A DNA stretch of 64,000 bases, from NCBI GenBank assembly GCA_947561395.2, contig OX387185.1, forward strand, positions 48,246,602-48,310,601, given 5' to 3'. Position 1 is the stretch's first letter. Every line of letters begins with the position of its first letter. A program made the position numbers and the translations under genes. Shown one piece after another: positions 48,582 to 62,200 of the stretch. The notes under the pieces are model-generated. The model saw only the letters and a list, made by a program, of their open reading frames with translations. It made no database searches and was not told where the DNA came from. Source of the DNA: Buxus sempervirens. Lineage: Eukaryota > Streptophyta > Magnoliopsida > Buxales > Buxaceae.

Positions 48582-49791
48582 GGCTCTTTGTTTGTTTCAA
48601 CGGAAAATTTTTTCCGACGAAAAATATTTTTTGGATAAAAATTTTCCAAGAAAACATTTTCTACCTTTATTTTTTTCACGTGTTTGGATATAAGACAGGA
48701 AATTTTTTAGAATTTTTCCTTTTCTTTTCTTTTCAAATTAAAAAGAATATTTTACCACAATAAATTTCACTTACTCCATGTCATTTTTAGAATTTTTTTT
48801 TTCAAATGTTTGGATTTAAGACAGGAAAACATTCTCATGTTATTTTTTTTCTTTTTTTGAAATTTTGTCAACAAATCAATTATGCTGCTACAATTTTTTC
48901 GTATTGAAAAATCTAAAAAAATAAAAAAATATTTATAAAATTAAATAATTATATATATTTACTACTTTATTTATATAAATACCCTTTTTTAGTTTATACA
49001 CTCATTGTCAATTATTTTAAAAAATATCACTGTTTCTCTATTACCAACAATTAGACAACTGAATCTTAATTATTTAAAAAAAAAAAACCGAATTATCCTT
49101 TCCTTCTTCTCGGAGACCGTCGAATTCCGATTTCCCCTGTTCTTCTTCTCAAAGAGGAAGCACCCCCTCCCTCCCCCTCTCTCTCCCCCAACTCCCTCCG
49201 CAACATAAAACAAAGAAGATGCTCTTTCTTCTACTGTAATCCCTAAAGTCGCCATTAAAATGACCATTCTAAAGTAGTGTGATGTTGATGATTTCGACAG
49301 TCCGAAACCTCCTGTGCTTTGAAGCTCATCCTGAAATGAATCCCTGCGTTGCTCATTTATACTCGAATTACGAGGAATCAGTGACGAGCAACTACACCTT
49401 TGCGTGACTCTCGCGACTCAGGCCCTCTTGTTACTCTTCTGCTTCGTCGTCTGAGATTTTCACAGCAGAAATTCTAAATCTCTGTTCGCATGAAGAGGAG
49501 GAGATTGTGATGAAGCTCAAGAGTTCTCAACCATTAGAACAGGAACGAGGAGGAGGAAGATAAAATTTCATCAGGCTTGTTCTCAAAAAGATCGTGTCGG
49601 GCTTGCTCTCAAAAAGAAAAGGAAAATAACTTCCGCCAAATTTCAGCGGAAGTTATTTTCCCCTGTTTTTACATTGATTAGGAAAATATTTTCTCCCACT
49701 TATAATTTTCTGCTGAAACAAACAATGAGAAAACTTGAAATTCCGGGAAAATATTTTCTTTCCCCCTATTTCCGGTGAAACAAACACAGCC
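48582..49791. mobile_element. TIR DNA element of unknown superfamily
   Basis: The ends GGCTCTTTGTTTGTTTCAAC and, in reverse complement, GGCTGTGTTTGTTTCACCGG form terminal inverted repeats about 1.2 kb apart. The interior is full of ggaaaat and aaaattttcc motifs. The flanks show only 'aaa' on each side, so the target duplication is not informative. No transposase is seen. Confidence 0.55.
49621..49661. repeat. short perfect hairpin
   Basis: GGAAAATAACTTCCGC and its exact reverse complement GCGGAAGTTATTTTCC are separated by 9 bases. It lies within the TIR element at 48582-49791 and is probably a subterminal palindrome. Confidence 0.85.
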
Positions 49792-52773
49792 AAAAAAGAA
49801 AAAGAAAAAAAAAAGAGAGAATCATAAAATCTGCTTTCCAACAAAATTTATAACAAGAACATTCTTTGCTTGCATATGCAGAATAGTAGTATTAAACTAA
49901 TAATATATAAGAAAAAGTTAGTCGTAGTTTCATGTTTAGGAACTCCTATGCATGCTTTTAAAGTCTTTCGGTTTTTCAGCTTTTGGAACTTCGTATATTT
50001 AAAGATTTTGATTATGTCAGTCAAAGCTAGTAGACATCGAATAAAGGGAAAACAATAGAAATTAGAAAGCATCATCTGAGACATCCCACAGCCTGGATTA
50101 ATTTCTACTTTCACCAAAATGAAGAAGAAAAAAACACAATTGAAGATTGCTCATACCTCAGTCAACTTCTAAACAAGTGACTCACTGGTCCCATCACCGA
50201 TCACCCTGGTTAGAACAATGATAGGTACGAGGTAGTATATGTGCATAAGCTTTGCGATCTTACAAACCATTCCACCATACAATAAAATAAGCAAATAACA
50301 TCAATATGAACAATAATAATTTCAAATAGGCTACAGCATGGTGATGCGGGCCCCATTGTATAGCCATAGAATTTCCCAATAATTACTGAGTTTTGGCAAG
50401 CATGACTTCACAATGAAGCGATACTTTAACTACTGCAAAAGATACATATGAAAGAAATTGCAAACAAGTTCTCTTTCCACCTCATCTACCCAATGTTCAA
50501 TACCAAGAATATTTTTTTGTTTAATTTAATGAGTCTTTTTCTATGAGTGTTTTTTTCTTATACATTATGTTTATAAAAAATTTTCCTTTGTAGGTGATGA
50601 GGTGTTTAGTGGCATAAATTGACGAAATCATTACAACAATTTTGTAAAAGTAGATAACACTGGCTGTTGTGTTTTTAATTTTGTGGTATGCTGTCTTATT
50701 TTGGAAATCATCAACATGAACAATATTAACAACAAATTAAAGCCATTGCAAAAGATCATCCATGCACAAGGCATCTTCTTTATAAAAGATTCATAAAGAA
50801 GAAAATAATATTGATTGTATCATAAAGGCCTTATTTATTTCAGGCAATGTAATTCCAACCCAAATACTTGTTAAAAAATTGCCTGAAAATACCAGTTCTT
50901 TGCTAAAAATTAAGGTAGACTTTTGCACTTAAAGTGACTTTAATACTTTCATGTTGGAGATGAAGAACTCATTCTTATAAATGAAAACACCAATATCAAC
51001 AAGCTAGCTTAATCTGGAATATCGAGAGATCCCAATCTAACCAGAATAGTTTCGCTCCACAAGAAAACCAAATTTAGAGAATGTGAATAGTGAATTATCA
51101 AGAAATTATAAAGTTGAGAAATGAAGATATACTAAGGTTTTGGATGCAGGACCAATTACTATTTTACATATCATGAGAGCAATCGACATCATTTAGTCTA
51201 TAAACCTTGGGAGTTTCCAACTACATAATGTAATATTTTACTGCGTATTCCACATTTATTGGCAGAAACTTATATTCCACATTTATTGGCAGAAACTTAG
51301 TATAATGGTTAGTAGATGCTTAAAAATAAGAAACGGTGAAAGATAATTCTTGGCTCTCAAAGGTAATTGGTTCTGCTGCAAATATGATTTTGGTCATATC
51401 CATGTCGCAGGAAAAAAAGAAGAAGAAGGATATAGCTCAAAAAAGTAAATGACTTTTTCATCGGAATACACTCGTACTGGTTTCTCCCTAAAAGCAAAAA
51501 TTGAGGTAGCTCCCATGTTCATAATTCAGCTAAAATAAAGGGCGACAATTGCAATCAAACCTAATGTTAACCAAGTTGATAGCAAGTTTGGATGACTATC
51601 CACATGTGACATTACACAAAGATTTGCTTGGGTTTTAAGCATTGAAGGTTTCGCTACCACGTATTCAGAAAACTTTTGTGCATGCCAAATTAACCCAAGA
51701 GGATATTACAGAAAGGAATCCAATGGCAAGGATTTTGCTGTCCTGTAGACATGAAGGTAAGAAAAAAGGGACATGCAGTCGTGTTTTGGAAAAATTTCAC
51801 ATCTTAAAAGCAAATTTAAACTGTACTTATTCTCTCACTTTTGACCAGATACAGCAAAAATTCTTACTTCCCCACTGTTACAACTCTTTACTTCAGTTAC
51901 TTCACATGCAATTCACTTCTTTATTCCTCCCTTCTCCTGCTTCACCTTTTGTCCTCTTAACAGGAAAAAAATATTAGGGATGCTTTTCATTAAAAAATGG
52001 GGGAAATTATAGTCATTTGAAACTTTCCACCTTAAAAGAAACAGAATGGCCAATTCAGGAAAGCAGACTAAAAGAAGCTCTATAGACATTAAAATCATTA
52101 ATACGACCCAACCACAAGTTCCTAAATCAAATCAGAAAGTATTAGAGGTATGTTTGATTAAAAAGAAACATTAAAAAAAAGTACAGGAAAAAACATGGAA
52201 ATGAATTTTTGAACTTCAAAGCCAATATGGAAAGGGAGAGATAAGCAAGAAATCTGTAATCAATCCCATAAGGAAAAACGAAGAAGAATAAGAATAAGAA
52301 TAACATAAACAAATGAATTAATCTACAATATCTTGATTCATGAACTGTAAAACAAAAATAAAAAATAAAAGATACCCTGAGATTTTATTAATTTAATAAC
52401 AAGATATTTCCTTGCTCCTAAATAATAATAATAACCATATCTATATTGTATCAACAGTTGTAACCAGAAAAACATACCAAGCATGTGTTTTGACATTAAA
52501 ATGGGAATATATATATTATTAAATAATCATAGGTTCTAGGCAATGAAAAATTATAAAGCTAACTTCGGCTTGTTTGAAACCTAGGACTACTATTCAGTGG
52601 CCAAGGTCATTAGAGGTGTTTTGATTAGAAAAAATAAGTGCTTTGTAGCAGTCCCATCTTTTTCTGTTTCACAATCTAGCAATTCCATCAAGAGGGCATA
52701 TAAGAGGTTAATTACCAAAGTTCATACAAGAAGAACACGCATAGGAATCTTCCTATCATTGTAGACAGTAATC
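49792..52773. other. intergenic stretch and PIN-like gene upstream region
   Basis: AT-rich, with no supported gene. The only clear structure is a two-copy 27-bp repeat at 51246-51299. The PIN-like promoter is presumably near its right end, but no convincing TATA box can be fixed. Confidence 0.55.
51246..51299. repeat. 27-bp tandem duplication
   Basis: Two adjacent identical units begin tattccacatttattggcag. Confidence 0.9.
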
Positions 52774-54752
52774 ATGATCTCACTGACAGATGTTTACCAC
52801 ATTCTGGCTGCAACAGTCCCACTGTATGTTGCCATGATCCTGGCCTACGTATCCATAAAATGGTGGAAGCTCTTCACACAAGATCAGTGCTCGGGTATCA
52901 ACAAGTTTGTGTCAAAGTTCTCCATTCCACTCTTGTCCTTTCAGGTAATCGCTGCCAACAATCCTTACACGATGAACCTGAAACTCATATTCTCTGATGT
53001 CCTTCAAAAGCTACTTGCCTTTGTCTTATTGATACTTATCATCAAACTGCGCACCGGAGGAAGCTTAGACTGGGTCATAACTGGTCTTTCTTTGTCAACA
53101 CTGCCTAACACTTTGATACTGGGAATTCCACTACTTGGAGCCATGTATGGGAACAAATCAGTTGAACTTCTCAGGCAGATAGTCTTCTTACAGAGCATAA
53201 TTTGGTACAACATACTGCTGTTTTTGTTTGAGCTCAGAGCTGCCACGGAAATCTCTTCAATTCCCCAAGTTGAAGCTACAGGTAAGTTTTTAGGTAGTAC
53301 ATTTTTAGTAAATGGAAATTTATTTAATAATATAGCTGGAGTTCCAAATAGTTCCCTGATCCCCAAACTACACCCTCAACCAGAACATTCATGGAACTCC
53401 AAAATGAATAGTACTTGATCAACCTGATTCAATTCTCGATGTTATGTTAATCTAGGAATTGTGTTGACCTTTTCAATAGAAGAAATCCTAGGATCCCAAG
53501 AATACAGTGGTATATCTATTCTATTTATGATTTTCAATTGATTGATTAACCTTAAGAAACAAGAAACCGCATTATCTGCAAAATACTGTCATTATGTTAA
53601 AAGTTGCATATATGCATAACCTGTAACGTCTGCATTAAATCAAACAACTTAATAATAATTAAGTTGATATCATATTCACAAGTATTTATAGTTATAAGTA
53701 TCATGACAGTGCTCAAATTACATCCTTTGAATTTTATGATTAGCTTTTATATGGTCAACTTTATTCTTATTGTCACAGAAAAATAAATATTTTGGTAAAA
53801 AATAAATATTTTGGTTATCTTTTTCTGATTCAAGGGGAGTTGGAGGTCCCACAGGGAATAGAAATAAAGGGGGAAGTGGAGGACACAAAACCTAGAACCA
53901 CACGGAAAATAAAAATAAAGCTTATTCTCCTGAAGGTGGTAAGGAAGCTCATTACCAACCCAAATACTCATGCAACCTTGCTCGGTCTTATTTGGGCTCT
54001 AATCCATTATAAGTAAGCTTGCAGAATACAAAAGTTTAATATTTCAGATCCAGTTTCAGTGCTGTTGTCATAATACTAACCAAGACATATTGGTTAAACC
54101 TTTTGCAGGTGGGAGCTAAAGTTTCCAGAGCTTGTCGAAAAATCCATATCAATACTTTCAGATGGAGGACTTGGAATGGCAATGTTCAGCTTAGGTGCAA
54201 ACGAAGCCACTATGATAAATACAGGATTTCTTCTTTCTAATTCTTTGGTTTGTGCCTTTGTGGTGCTTGACAGGTCTCTTCATGGCAACACAACCTAGCA
54301 TTATAGCATGTGGAATCCGGATGGCAGCCGTAGCCATGGGAATGAAGTTCGTTGTGGGACCCGCCCTAATGGCAATCCCTTCTTTTGCCCTTGGTTTAAG
54401 GGGCACATTGGTTAGGGTGGCAATTTTGCAGGTGTTTAAGTTTTTTCATGGCTTATTTATCAATTTATGTATCCATTCATTTCTATATCAAATTCAGGCT
54501 AGAAGGCTAAATAATGTACATAAAACTGCAGGCAGCTCTTCCTCAAGGAATAGTTCCATTTGTGTTTGCAAGAGAGTATAATGTACATCCAGACATTTTG
54601 AGCACCGGGTAACGTTTCTTTGTTCCTCAATGCCCTGAACCTTAAAATATTCGAGTTCTGAGATTGTTTTTTGTACCGGTTGTAGGGTTATCTTTGGAAT
54701 GCTCATTGCCATGCCAATAGCATTGGCATACTATTTCCTACTAGGTTTGTAA
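52774..54752 (+). CDS. short PIN auxin transporter, PIN8/PIN5-like, 6 exons
   Basis: PIN proteins move auxin across membranes. The short forms PIN5 and PIN8 act mainly at the endoplasmic reticulum and tune auxin inside the cell. Exons 52774-53281, 53835-54012, 54109-54194, 54274-54431, 54532-54608 and 54686-54752 join to 1074 nt, or 357 aa, close to Arabidopsis PIN8 (367) and PIN5 (351). The N-terminal helices carry [28 protein letters not shown] and [14 protein letters not shown] hydrophilic loop of only about 40 residues follows ([20 protein letters not shown]). The C-terminal helices carry [23 protein letters not shown] and [17 protein letters not shown], ending YYFLLGL. The loop is too short for the phosphorylation motifs of plasma-membrane PINs. 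It is closest to PIN8 by eye, but PIN5 is not excluded. Confidence 0.93.
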
Positions 54753-57700
54753 CGGCAGGCAACTCCCAAGCAACGTATTCTGGAATCATAAAAGGAGCTC
54801 ATATGGTCGGAATTTGGAAATATTACTAGTTATATTTAAAATTCTTTAAGATGTTATATGAGTAGATCACCATCAGGAACAGGAATACCATCCCTAATAG
54901 GATTCAACCTTACTTGGGAATAATGAAATGGCAAGACCATTTAATAAACTGGTTGAATGAAAAAAGGACATTTAGCAGTATTCAGTCCCTTCAAAGTGTT
55001 GCTAAACTGAATCCAAACCGTGGGATCCAACCATGCAAATTTAACTCTAGAAGCACATCATCACAACTAATCTAGAACTGAATGTGGCATAATGTGTTAT
55101 TCATGTAATATTGACATAATGGATTTCAGGAAGCAAAGATTTTGCCAAAATTTTTATTTTAAGTTTTTTAGATGCATTTTTTATATGCAAGATGGGGAAA
55201 TTACCAGTATTTGAAATACCTTGCTGTTTTGATTCTCAAATTACATTTCAAAGTTCAATGATGAGATCCATGAACTGATATCATTACAAAGGAAGCAAAA
55301 CCAAAAATTAAGCAAATTGTAAGAGTAATAAAGGTATCATGACAATATTGGTTAAATACAACAGCTACATTCACGGTAAACAGGGTTAGGTAACTCAACC
55401 TACAACAACAAACAGTTTGTACTAACAAATGGACAACATATGAAGAATTTATAAATCAGCAGACAACATGGGTGCCATGAGGATTGTCCTTAGTGGTTAT
55501 TGACATCAGAGGACTTTGGTTGGCATATTTTGATGGATCAAATATGATATTCTATGATATACTAATCTGGCTAGTTGAATCCACAACAATAAAAAATGTT
55601 CATAGCAAAGGAAAGTGAATATCATTTTATGGATACAAATTTCAACATTTGGTTTTGAGTCGTACTGTGGAATCAGTCCTGCCAAAAATTTAAAGCAACT
55701 AGCAGTGCATTACAGAAGTAATCAATAAATCTGTATCATCAAAGATTGGCTTCTAAATTTCTGATAATGCATACTAAACATTATTCTTTACATGTAATAC
55801 CAAATCAATGTATTCCCACGTCAAAAATTTATAAAAACAAATGATTATTATATAGAAACAGGGGCACTAACTGTGCACTACTCTCATAGAAAGCTGGTCA
55901 TTAGCAGACGAATCTCACTCTTCACATACAGCCCAAACAGGTTGCAAACTTAAGTATTCATTTTTCCAACAAGCCCTCACCTCTTCCTAGTCCATGTACC
56001 ATAGCCTGGCACATAAAAAAAGAAGCAATTCAAAATAAGAAAAAAGGGGAATTGTAAAGAAAACTTGACAGAAAGATTTCTCAGATTTAAATACTTCTTC
56101 ATTTTGTCTAGTTAGCTACAGGAAGCCATTGAAATCAAACTAAGGAGGAGAAATTCATTCACCAAGAAGATGACATTAGCATACTCTTTCTCTTTTTCAT
56201 TTACATATATATGCATACAAAAGAACACATTCACTTTGTGTGTAGTAACTATTTCATTATAAATTTCCTGCCATAGCAAATTAGCAGCCATTGAAACAGA
56301 GCACGTTCTGAGATCAAGTATTCATACGAATATCCCCATCTTGAACAAATACAATCCCAGACATAAAAAGCTACCTCAACTGAATATGTTACCTGAAATA
56401 TGTTTCCTTCAAGAATTGGAGTTTCCTTCCAAAATACTTGTTCTGCTTCTGGAAATTCCCCTTTCATGTATTGACTCAATACAAAAAGAAGCTTCAAGGC
56501 CGAGATAACAAAACTTAGGATCAGTAACTCCTTGAAAAGAAAATAATTGATTCACCTAGTTTGTGAAATTGTACTCCAATAACACAATGTTGCAATAAGA
56601 ATAAAGTATCAGTTCCTCATAAAAAGCTCACTGGAGAGTAAATTGATGGCCAACCTTTGCACCAACAACAATATTACAGATTTTCAAGATGGCATTGTGA
56701 AGATCATAACCAAAGAATAGCTGGCGAGTGATTGTGGTGATGAAAATAACAAGATTCATGTCGGGTTCTGGTGTTACTCATCTTCTTGTATGGTATTCCT
56801 ACAATCATAGCAGGTAATGATGAAAATCTTGAGCCACTAGATTAAGGGCTTGAAGCTATTAGTTCTAAATATATTATGCACATATTTAGATCATTGAGAA
56901 TTCTCTACGAGAAATTAATTTGAACTCTCAATGCCAATTATCTATCCAGATTCTGATACTTCAACGAATTGACATGTCATTTTTTGTGTAGTTAGTTAAC
57001 TATAACCTGCCTTACATTGAAATAGCCATTGAATTCTGATTTCTTAAGAGGCAAATTTTATTAAAACTGACTGAGATCATTTCCACTAATGGATAAACCA
57101 TGTTAGATTGATTGAAGCATTACTGAGCAAGATTTCAGTGCGTGTTAAAAAATATGAGGGGGTGTTGTGTGGGGGGGGGGGGGGGGAGGGATGGTGATGC
57201 TTCACTTAGATCCATATTAAAAATTCAAACAACAAAATAATTAGTGCTCGTTGAAGGGCTTTATGGATATGTATTGTGAACCGGGCATTTTATTTTAAAT
57301 AGCGGAATTTATATAATCATAGAATTACTTTAGCTCTTTTGATTCAGTCACCCAAATCCATATTTCACAATTTTTCCATTTTTTTTTTGGTAAACACAAA
57401 TTTCTGCTTTCATCAAAAACAAGGAACGAGGGATCTTGAAGCCAATCGTACTATTAGATTTTTTCCACTTACCATGCAAAAATAAAGGTTTAATTAATGA
57501 AATCATTCAAAAGGATACTTTAAGCAGCTGCTGTACCTATATAGAGTTCGCATTCTTATGGGTTATGATGCAACAACGTTGGTGAAACAGAAAGATACGT
57601 GAGTTCTTGACATGTAGTCCTCGAACTTTGATACCTACCAAATTTTCCAAAATATAGATTGTTCTACACAAAAACAAGCCCTTATCCTATCCGTGCCACC

Positions 57701-58637
57701 GGAGTCCTTTCTCTGGAATTCCATTTATTTGTTAATAAAATAGTGAGATTCAACATCATGGTTAGACATCTATTACATATTATTCTGGTAAAGCAAATCC
57801 GAAAAGATTTTGGTATAGCTTTTACTTTTCTTATTGACGCCCTTTGAAGGCATAAGGATTTTGATGTCCTTCTGCAACAGACCACGTCTCTCACTCGCAA
57901 CTTATTTCTATGTACAAATAACATGCACGTTGTTTGTAATTTGCATATATATATCGTGACCCGTTCAAGTTGCCGCGATATATCAAAATGGCTTATTTCT
58001 TCTAAAATTACACTTCACAATAAGTATGATAGGTGTGTCCATGGGAAATTTGATGAGAGGATCAATATCAAAGTCTTGACTGACTTGGAGGTGTCTTAGA
58101 CTTTCTATCAAGTGGTTGCTTATCGAACCAAAATATTAACACTTTTGATTAAGATCTCTTATTACATCAAACTAATTTAATCCAACAATTGAGAGCATGG
58201 GTTGTGACAATAATATAACCCATATTCTATCTAAGTCATGGTTTGATATTAGACCCATTCGTGTCTTGCCAATCAAGACAAGCCTTTATAGTAGTGAGGA
58301 TGAGAATCACCTGACTTGTAGGCAAAGATTACCTTGCTTGGAAGGTTGACTGCGAATCAAGAATCTATAGAAGGCAATAGCATATAGGTCCCTCAGCTCA
58401 CCTGGTTTACCCAAAAAATAAAACCATTATGAGGGAGGAAAAGAATGCCTTGCTTCAAGACAGTGGGCTAGGTTAACTGTAACCCACCTTGCGCCCTAAT
58501 GAAACGGGTTTCACATCGCCAACCTAGCCATAACCACGACCACGTCATTAATTTATTAAATGTTATATATATGTATGTATGTATGTATGTATATGTATAT
58601 GTATATGTGACATATATCTTTTCATTTTTTTGAAAAA
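54753..58637. other. intergenic stretch between PIN-like gene and porin, no gene
   Basis: Nearly 4 kb of AT-rich sequence. Short ORFs here show no recognisable family. A G run of about 18 lies near 57170 and an (ATGT)n repeat near 58565-58616. No element boundaries could be set. Confidence 0.55.
58565..58616. repeat. (ATGT)n/(ATATGT)n microsatellite
   Basis: Simple repeat of gtat and atatgt units, about 670 bp upstream of the porin start. Confidence 0.88.
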
Positions 58638-58898
58638 ATTGGTTTTTAATAATACTTTTTAAAATAATTCAGATTCAGTTGACCAAATCTTGTTAATTGT
58701 TTTTAATGATACTTTTTTTACATAATTAAGAATTTGTAGCATTTTATTATAGTTTCTTCCAAAAAAAAATATTAAGATTTCGAAGAAATTCTTAATGACA
58801 TTGATTCTCAATTATTTTAGAAATGTATCACTAAAGATAAATTATTAAGATTTGGTCAACTAAATCTGAATTATTTTAAAATTTTAAAACCAATTTTC
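58638..58898. mobile_element. AT-rich inverted-repeat MITE upstream of the porin gene
   Basis: The arms pair over about 100 bp. Left parts include attggtttttaa and agttgaccaaatcttgttaa. Right parts include ttaagatttggtcaactaaa and aaaaccaat. It ends about 390 bp before the porin ATG. Superfamily and target duplication are not resolved in this AT-rich context. Confidence 0.7.
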
Positions 58899-59148
58899 CC
58901 TATTTTTTAATAAATAATTTTTACTTTATATATTGAAAAAAGAGGAAAAAAAAGGGCAAAAATTACAAACGCGACGAGCGAAGCGAAAGCTGTGTCACGG
59001 TGTTCACGCACCACATGGCTCGTGTTTGCAATTTCAAAATCACGGATCGACGGCTGTAATGGAGAATTTCTTTCACGGCTTTAGATCTAACGGTCAGAAT
59101 TGTGCTTCAGAACAGAACCGAGCCTGCCCTCACGAAGAAAGGTTGAAA

Positions 59149-59157
59149 TTAGGGTTT
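59149..59157 (-). promoter_or_regulatory. telo-box in porin leader or promoter
   Basis: TTAGGGTTT, the reverse complement of AAACCCTAA, lies 132 bp before the start codon, next to a pyrimidine-rich leader (ctctctctttaatatcc). This combination is common in plant housekeeping promoters. The role is inferred from the motif. Confidence 0.45.
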
Positions 59158-59288
59158 CTTTGTTCCCACGTACTCTCTCTTTAATATCCTCTCTGTCGCT
59201 CGCAAGCAAAAGGGCGAGCTTCCTGTTCTGTACGGGGCAGCAGTTTCTTTGCTCCCCATTCTTCTTTGTTCGATCTCTTTTTACGAAG

Positions 59289-62200
59289 ATGGGCAAGGGT
59301 CCTGGTTTTTACTCTGATATTGGGAAGAATGTTAGAGGTGGATAACTGTTTTTCTCATTTCTCATTTTAATCTACCTGTTGTTTGAGCTGTACTTTCTTT
59401 TCCCTGAATTTTCTGGAATGTATTGTCTTTTATTTAGATCTTCTCTACAAGGATTACCAGAGCGACCACAAGTTCACCATGACTACATACACCTCGACTG
59501 GAGTAGTGAGTTTTTCCCATTTGCTCCCTTAGGAGACTTGATTTGAACTGTTAATGAATCCAGGGTTTTTGTTTTATAATGTTTTTTTTCCTAATAATGG
59601 TTAAGTAATTATGTCTGATTCTTGCAACGTATGGTTCTAACATCTTCATAGAGCTAAATATTTAAAATCGATTATGCATCTGTAACATCCTGTGGATTCA
59701 TGGTTCGAATACTTAGACGTCTTTTTTGTTATATTTTTCTGGACCGTTATGGCCACTCTGGGTGAATTTTTTGGAGATTCTCGGTTGATGTTTGTACTTA
59801 GAGGTCATTATTTCGTAAAACACGGGGTTATGCATTATGGAATGCTTGGCAATTTGTTGTTGATGTTAATCGAAAAGTTTTTTTGGCCCTTTGTGGGATT
59901 ATAGGAGTCAAGGTTCTGTAACTCTGCTTTGGCTAGCACCTGTTTTGGAATTATTCTGTAGGTATTGAAGCTCCCCATCTCAAGGTCGATGAGTTCAAGT
60001 TCTGTTAATGATTTGACTATCGCGTGGTTTTACTAGGACTGCAAGAAAGAATTAGAGGTTGAACCACTTGACTCATCTGATACCAAGGGTTAAATTAGGC
60101 CCAATTTTATTATTAGAATGCATTGATATTGTTATAATCAACTTGTAGGTTTATGCCTCTGTGGTGGTGATAAGGTTAATGAGTTCACTAAATTTGCACA
60201 GTTGCCACCAGTAGGCCTTGTGGGTGTGTGCATGGTTTTAAGCTTTGTCCAGAATGGATATCTGTTGGTTATGGCAGAGACAGGTCTGAAACCTGAACTT
60301 TTAGTATTAGCCATTGATACTTTATAAAGCATCAATTTCTCCTTGTCTTGATCATTGCAAAAAGACACCTCCTATGAATCATCTCCAGCAGGGCCCAAAA
60401 TATGATCCAAAACTGAGATTTAGTTCCACAGTTTCAATTTTCAGCCAGAACTTATACATTTACATATAGGTTTCAATATAGGCTGATAGAGATGTAAATT
60501 CCAAGTGGTGCCAATACTTAGGATATACACTCAAATTCGTCATAGTTTCAGTCCATGTGTATCACGTATTGGTACATCAAATAAATACTTGAATCCATGG
60601 TATTGTCACTGAAATGTGGTTATCAGAAGGGTTTTTTCTGTCTCTTCTTTCATATGGATTGGCTGCTCGAATGTGGTTATCAGAGAAGCTTCTTTACATC
60701 TCTTGGTTCATATTAATTGATTTAATATTAACCTGCTTTTCCCATTGCTTTACCTTATCATCAATAAGATTGTTAATTGATTTCTTACTGTCTTATTTGA
60801 TCACGAATCAGATCATCTACGGTTGAGCCTGTAAATTGGCTCAGCCGTACCCAATTGTTGCTTGCCAAGTAGGCAAGCAACACTCCCTGAAAAAGTGAAA
60901 ATCACTTTTTCGTTTTCCCATGCAGGAGAGAGAAAGGAGAGGGAGTGTTGCTTGCCTACTTGGCAAGCAACAATTGGGTACGGTTGAGCCAATTTACACG
61001 CTCAACCGTAGATGATCCGATTCCATTTGATCAAGCTATGGCATATCTCAAATCTGGTAAAATGACGGGTAATAATATTTTGAAAAATATTTTTATTGTT
61101 CCACATGCTGGGTTAAGTTAGTTTTTCTTAATGCTTATGATTGCTTGTGTTGCTCCTCAAAGGCATTGCATTTATGCTAGGGAGGGGGAAATAGCCTTTT
61201 AGTTTTGTTTTGGTCTTTCAATAATTTTTTTTTAGCTATCAGCGAGGTTCCCAACATGCCTTCGATGTCTTTTGCATGTAAATCAAACTTTAAGTTTCTG
61301 TATTGAGAATTGGTAAATGTGCTGGTATGTAATTTGACAGGTGTTGTGCAATTGTGATGGTGCATGTACACATTTAAAATTTTGGTTCAAAAATGTGTAT
61401 ATTATTGCATTTGCTGGTTGTACTTGTCTCTATTTTATATGTATATTCATATTTGGGTGAACATGTTATGTGTATGTTTATATGGGGGTTATGTCTCACC
61501 ACTTAATTGTGTGCATTCAATATGTTCCATTTTTCCTAATAGATTGTTGTCATTGTCTGCTCATTCTACTCCGTTACTTCCTTATGTGTTCCTATATTTC
61601 ATGTAGGCTATTACCTCGTCAGGAACAAAGAAAGGTGAGCTGTTTTTGGCTGATGTGACCACACAGCTGAAGAACAAGAACATCACAACTGATGTCAAAG
61701 TGGATACGAACTCCAATGTAACAAATGCTAACTTATAAGGGATATTAACTCATTTTTAATGTTTGTTAACTTCCTTTCTTTATTCTACCATTTTTTATGT
61801 TGCCTTTTTATCTCTATCTCTTGTACTTGGGACATGCATGTAATTGTGAAATGATTTTGTGTAGCACTGAAGCTGTATTTTGGGGAAGGATTTTAAATTG
61901 CTTCTTTATCCATATTTCCTGTCTTCTACCTAACATGCAGGTGGTATTAGGAAATTTAGAAATGAATTGGTTGGTTTATTTATTTTTTCTTCTTTCTTCA
62001 TCTCTTTCTAATATGATTGTGCATTTGGGAAATTCTGAACGTTATTGAATGGTTAAGTTTGGAGAATGCAATGTTCATTCTTCTGCATTTTTTCCGTCTT
62101 TGTAATTTTTTTGCCTTTTTTTTCTTCTTAAAATTTAGGTTGGTGTTTGAGTGCTTAAGCAATCTCCTTGGTGGATCACTTATAGTGACAATCTCGTTGG

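Noticed and set aside
56249..56497. 82-codon minus-strand ORF in the spacer before the porin
   Set aside because: No recognisable domain and no supporting splice context or neighbouring exons, so it is probably chance.
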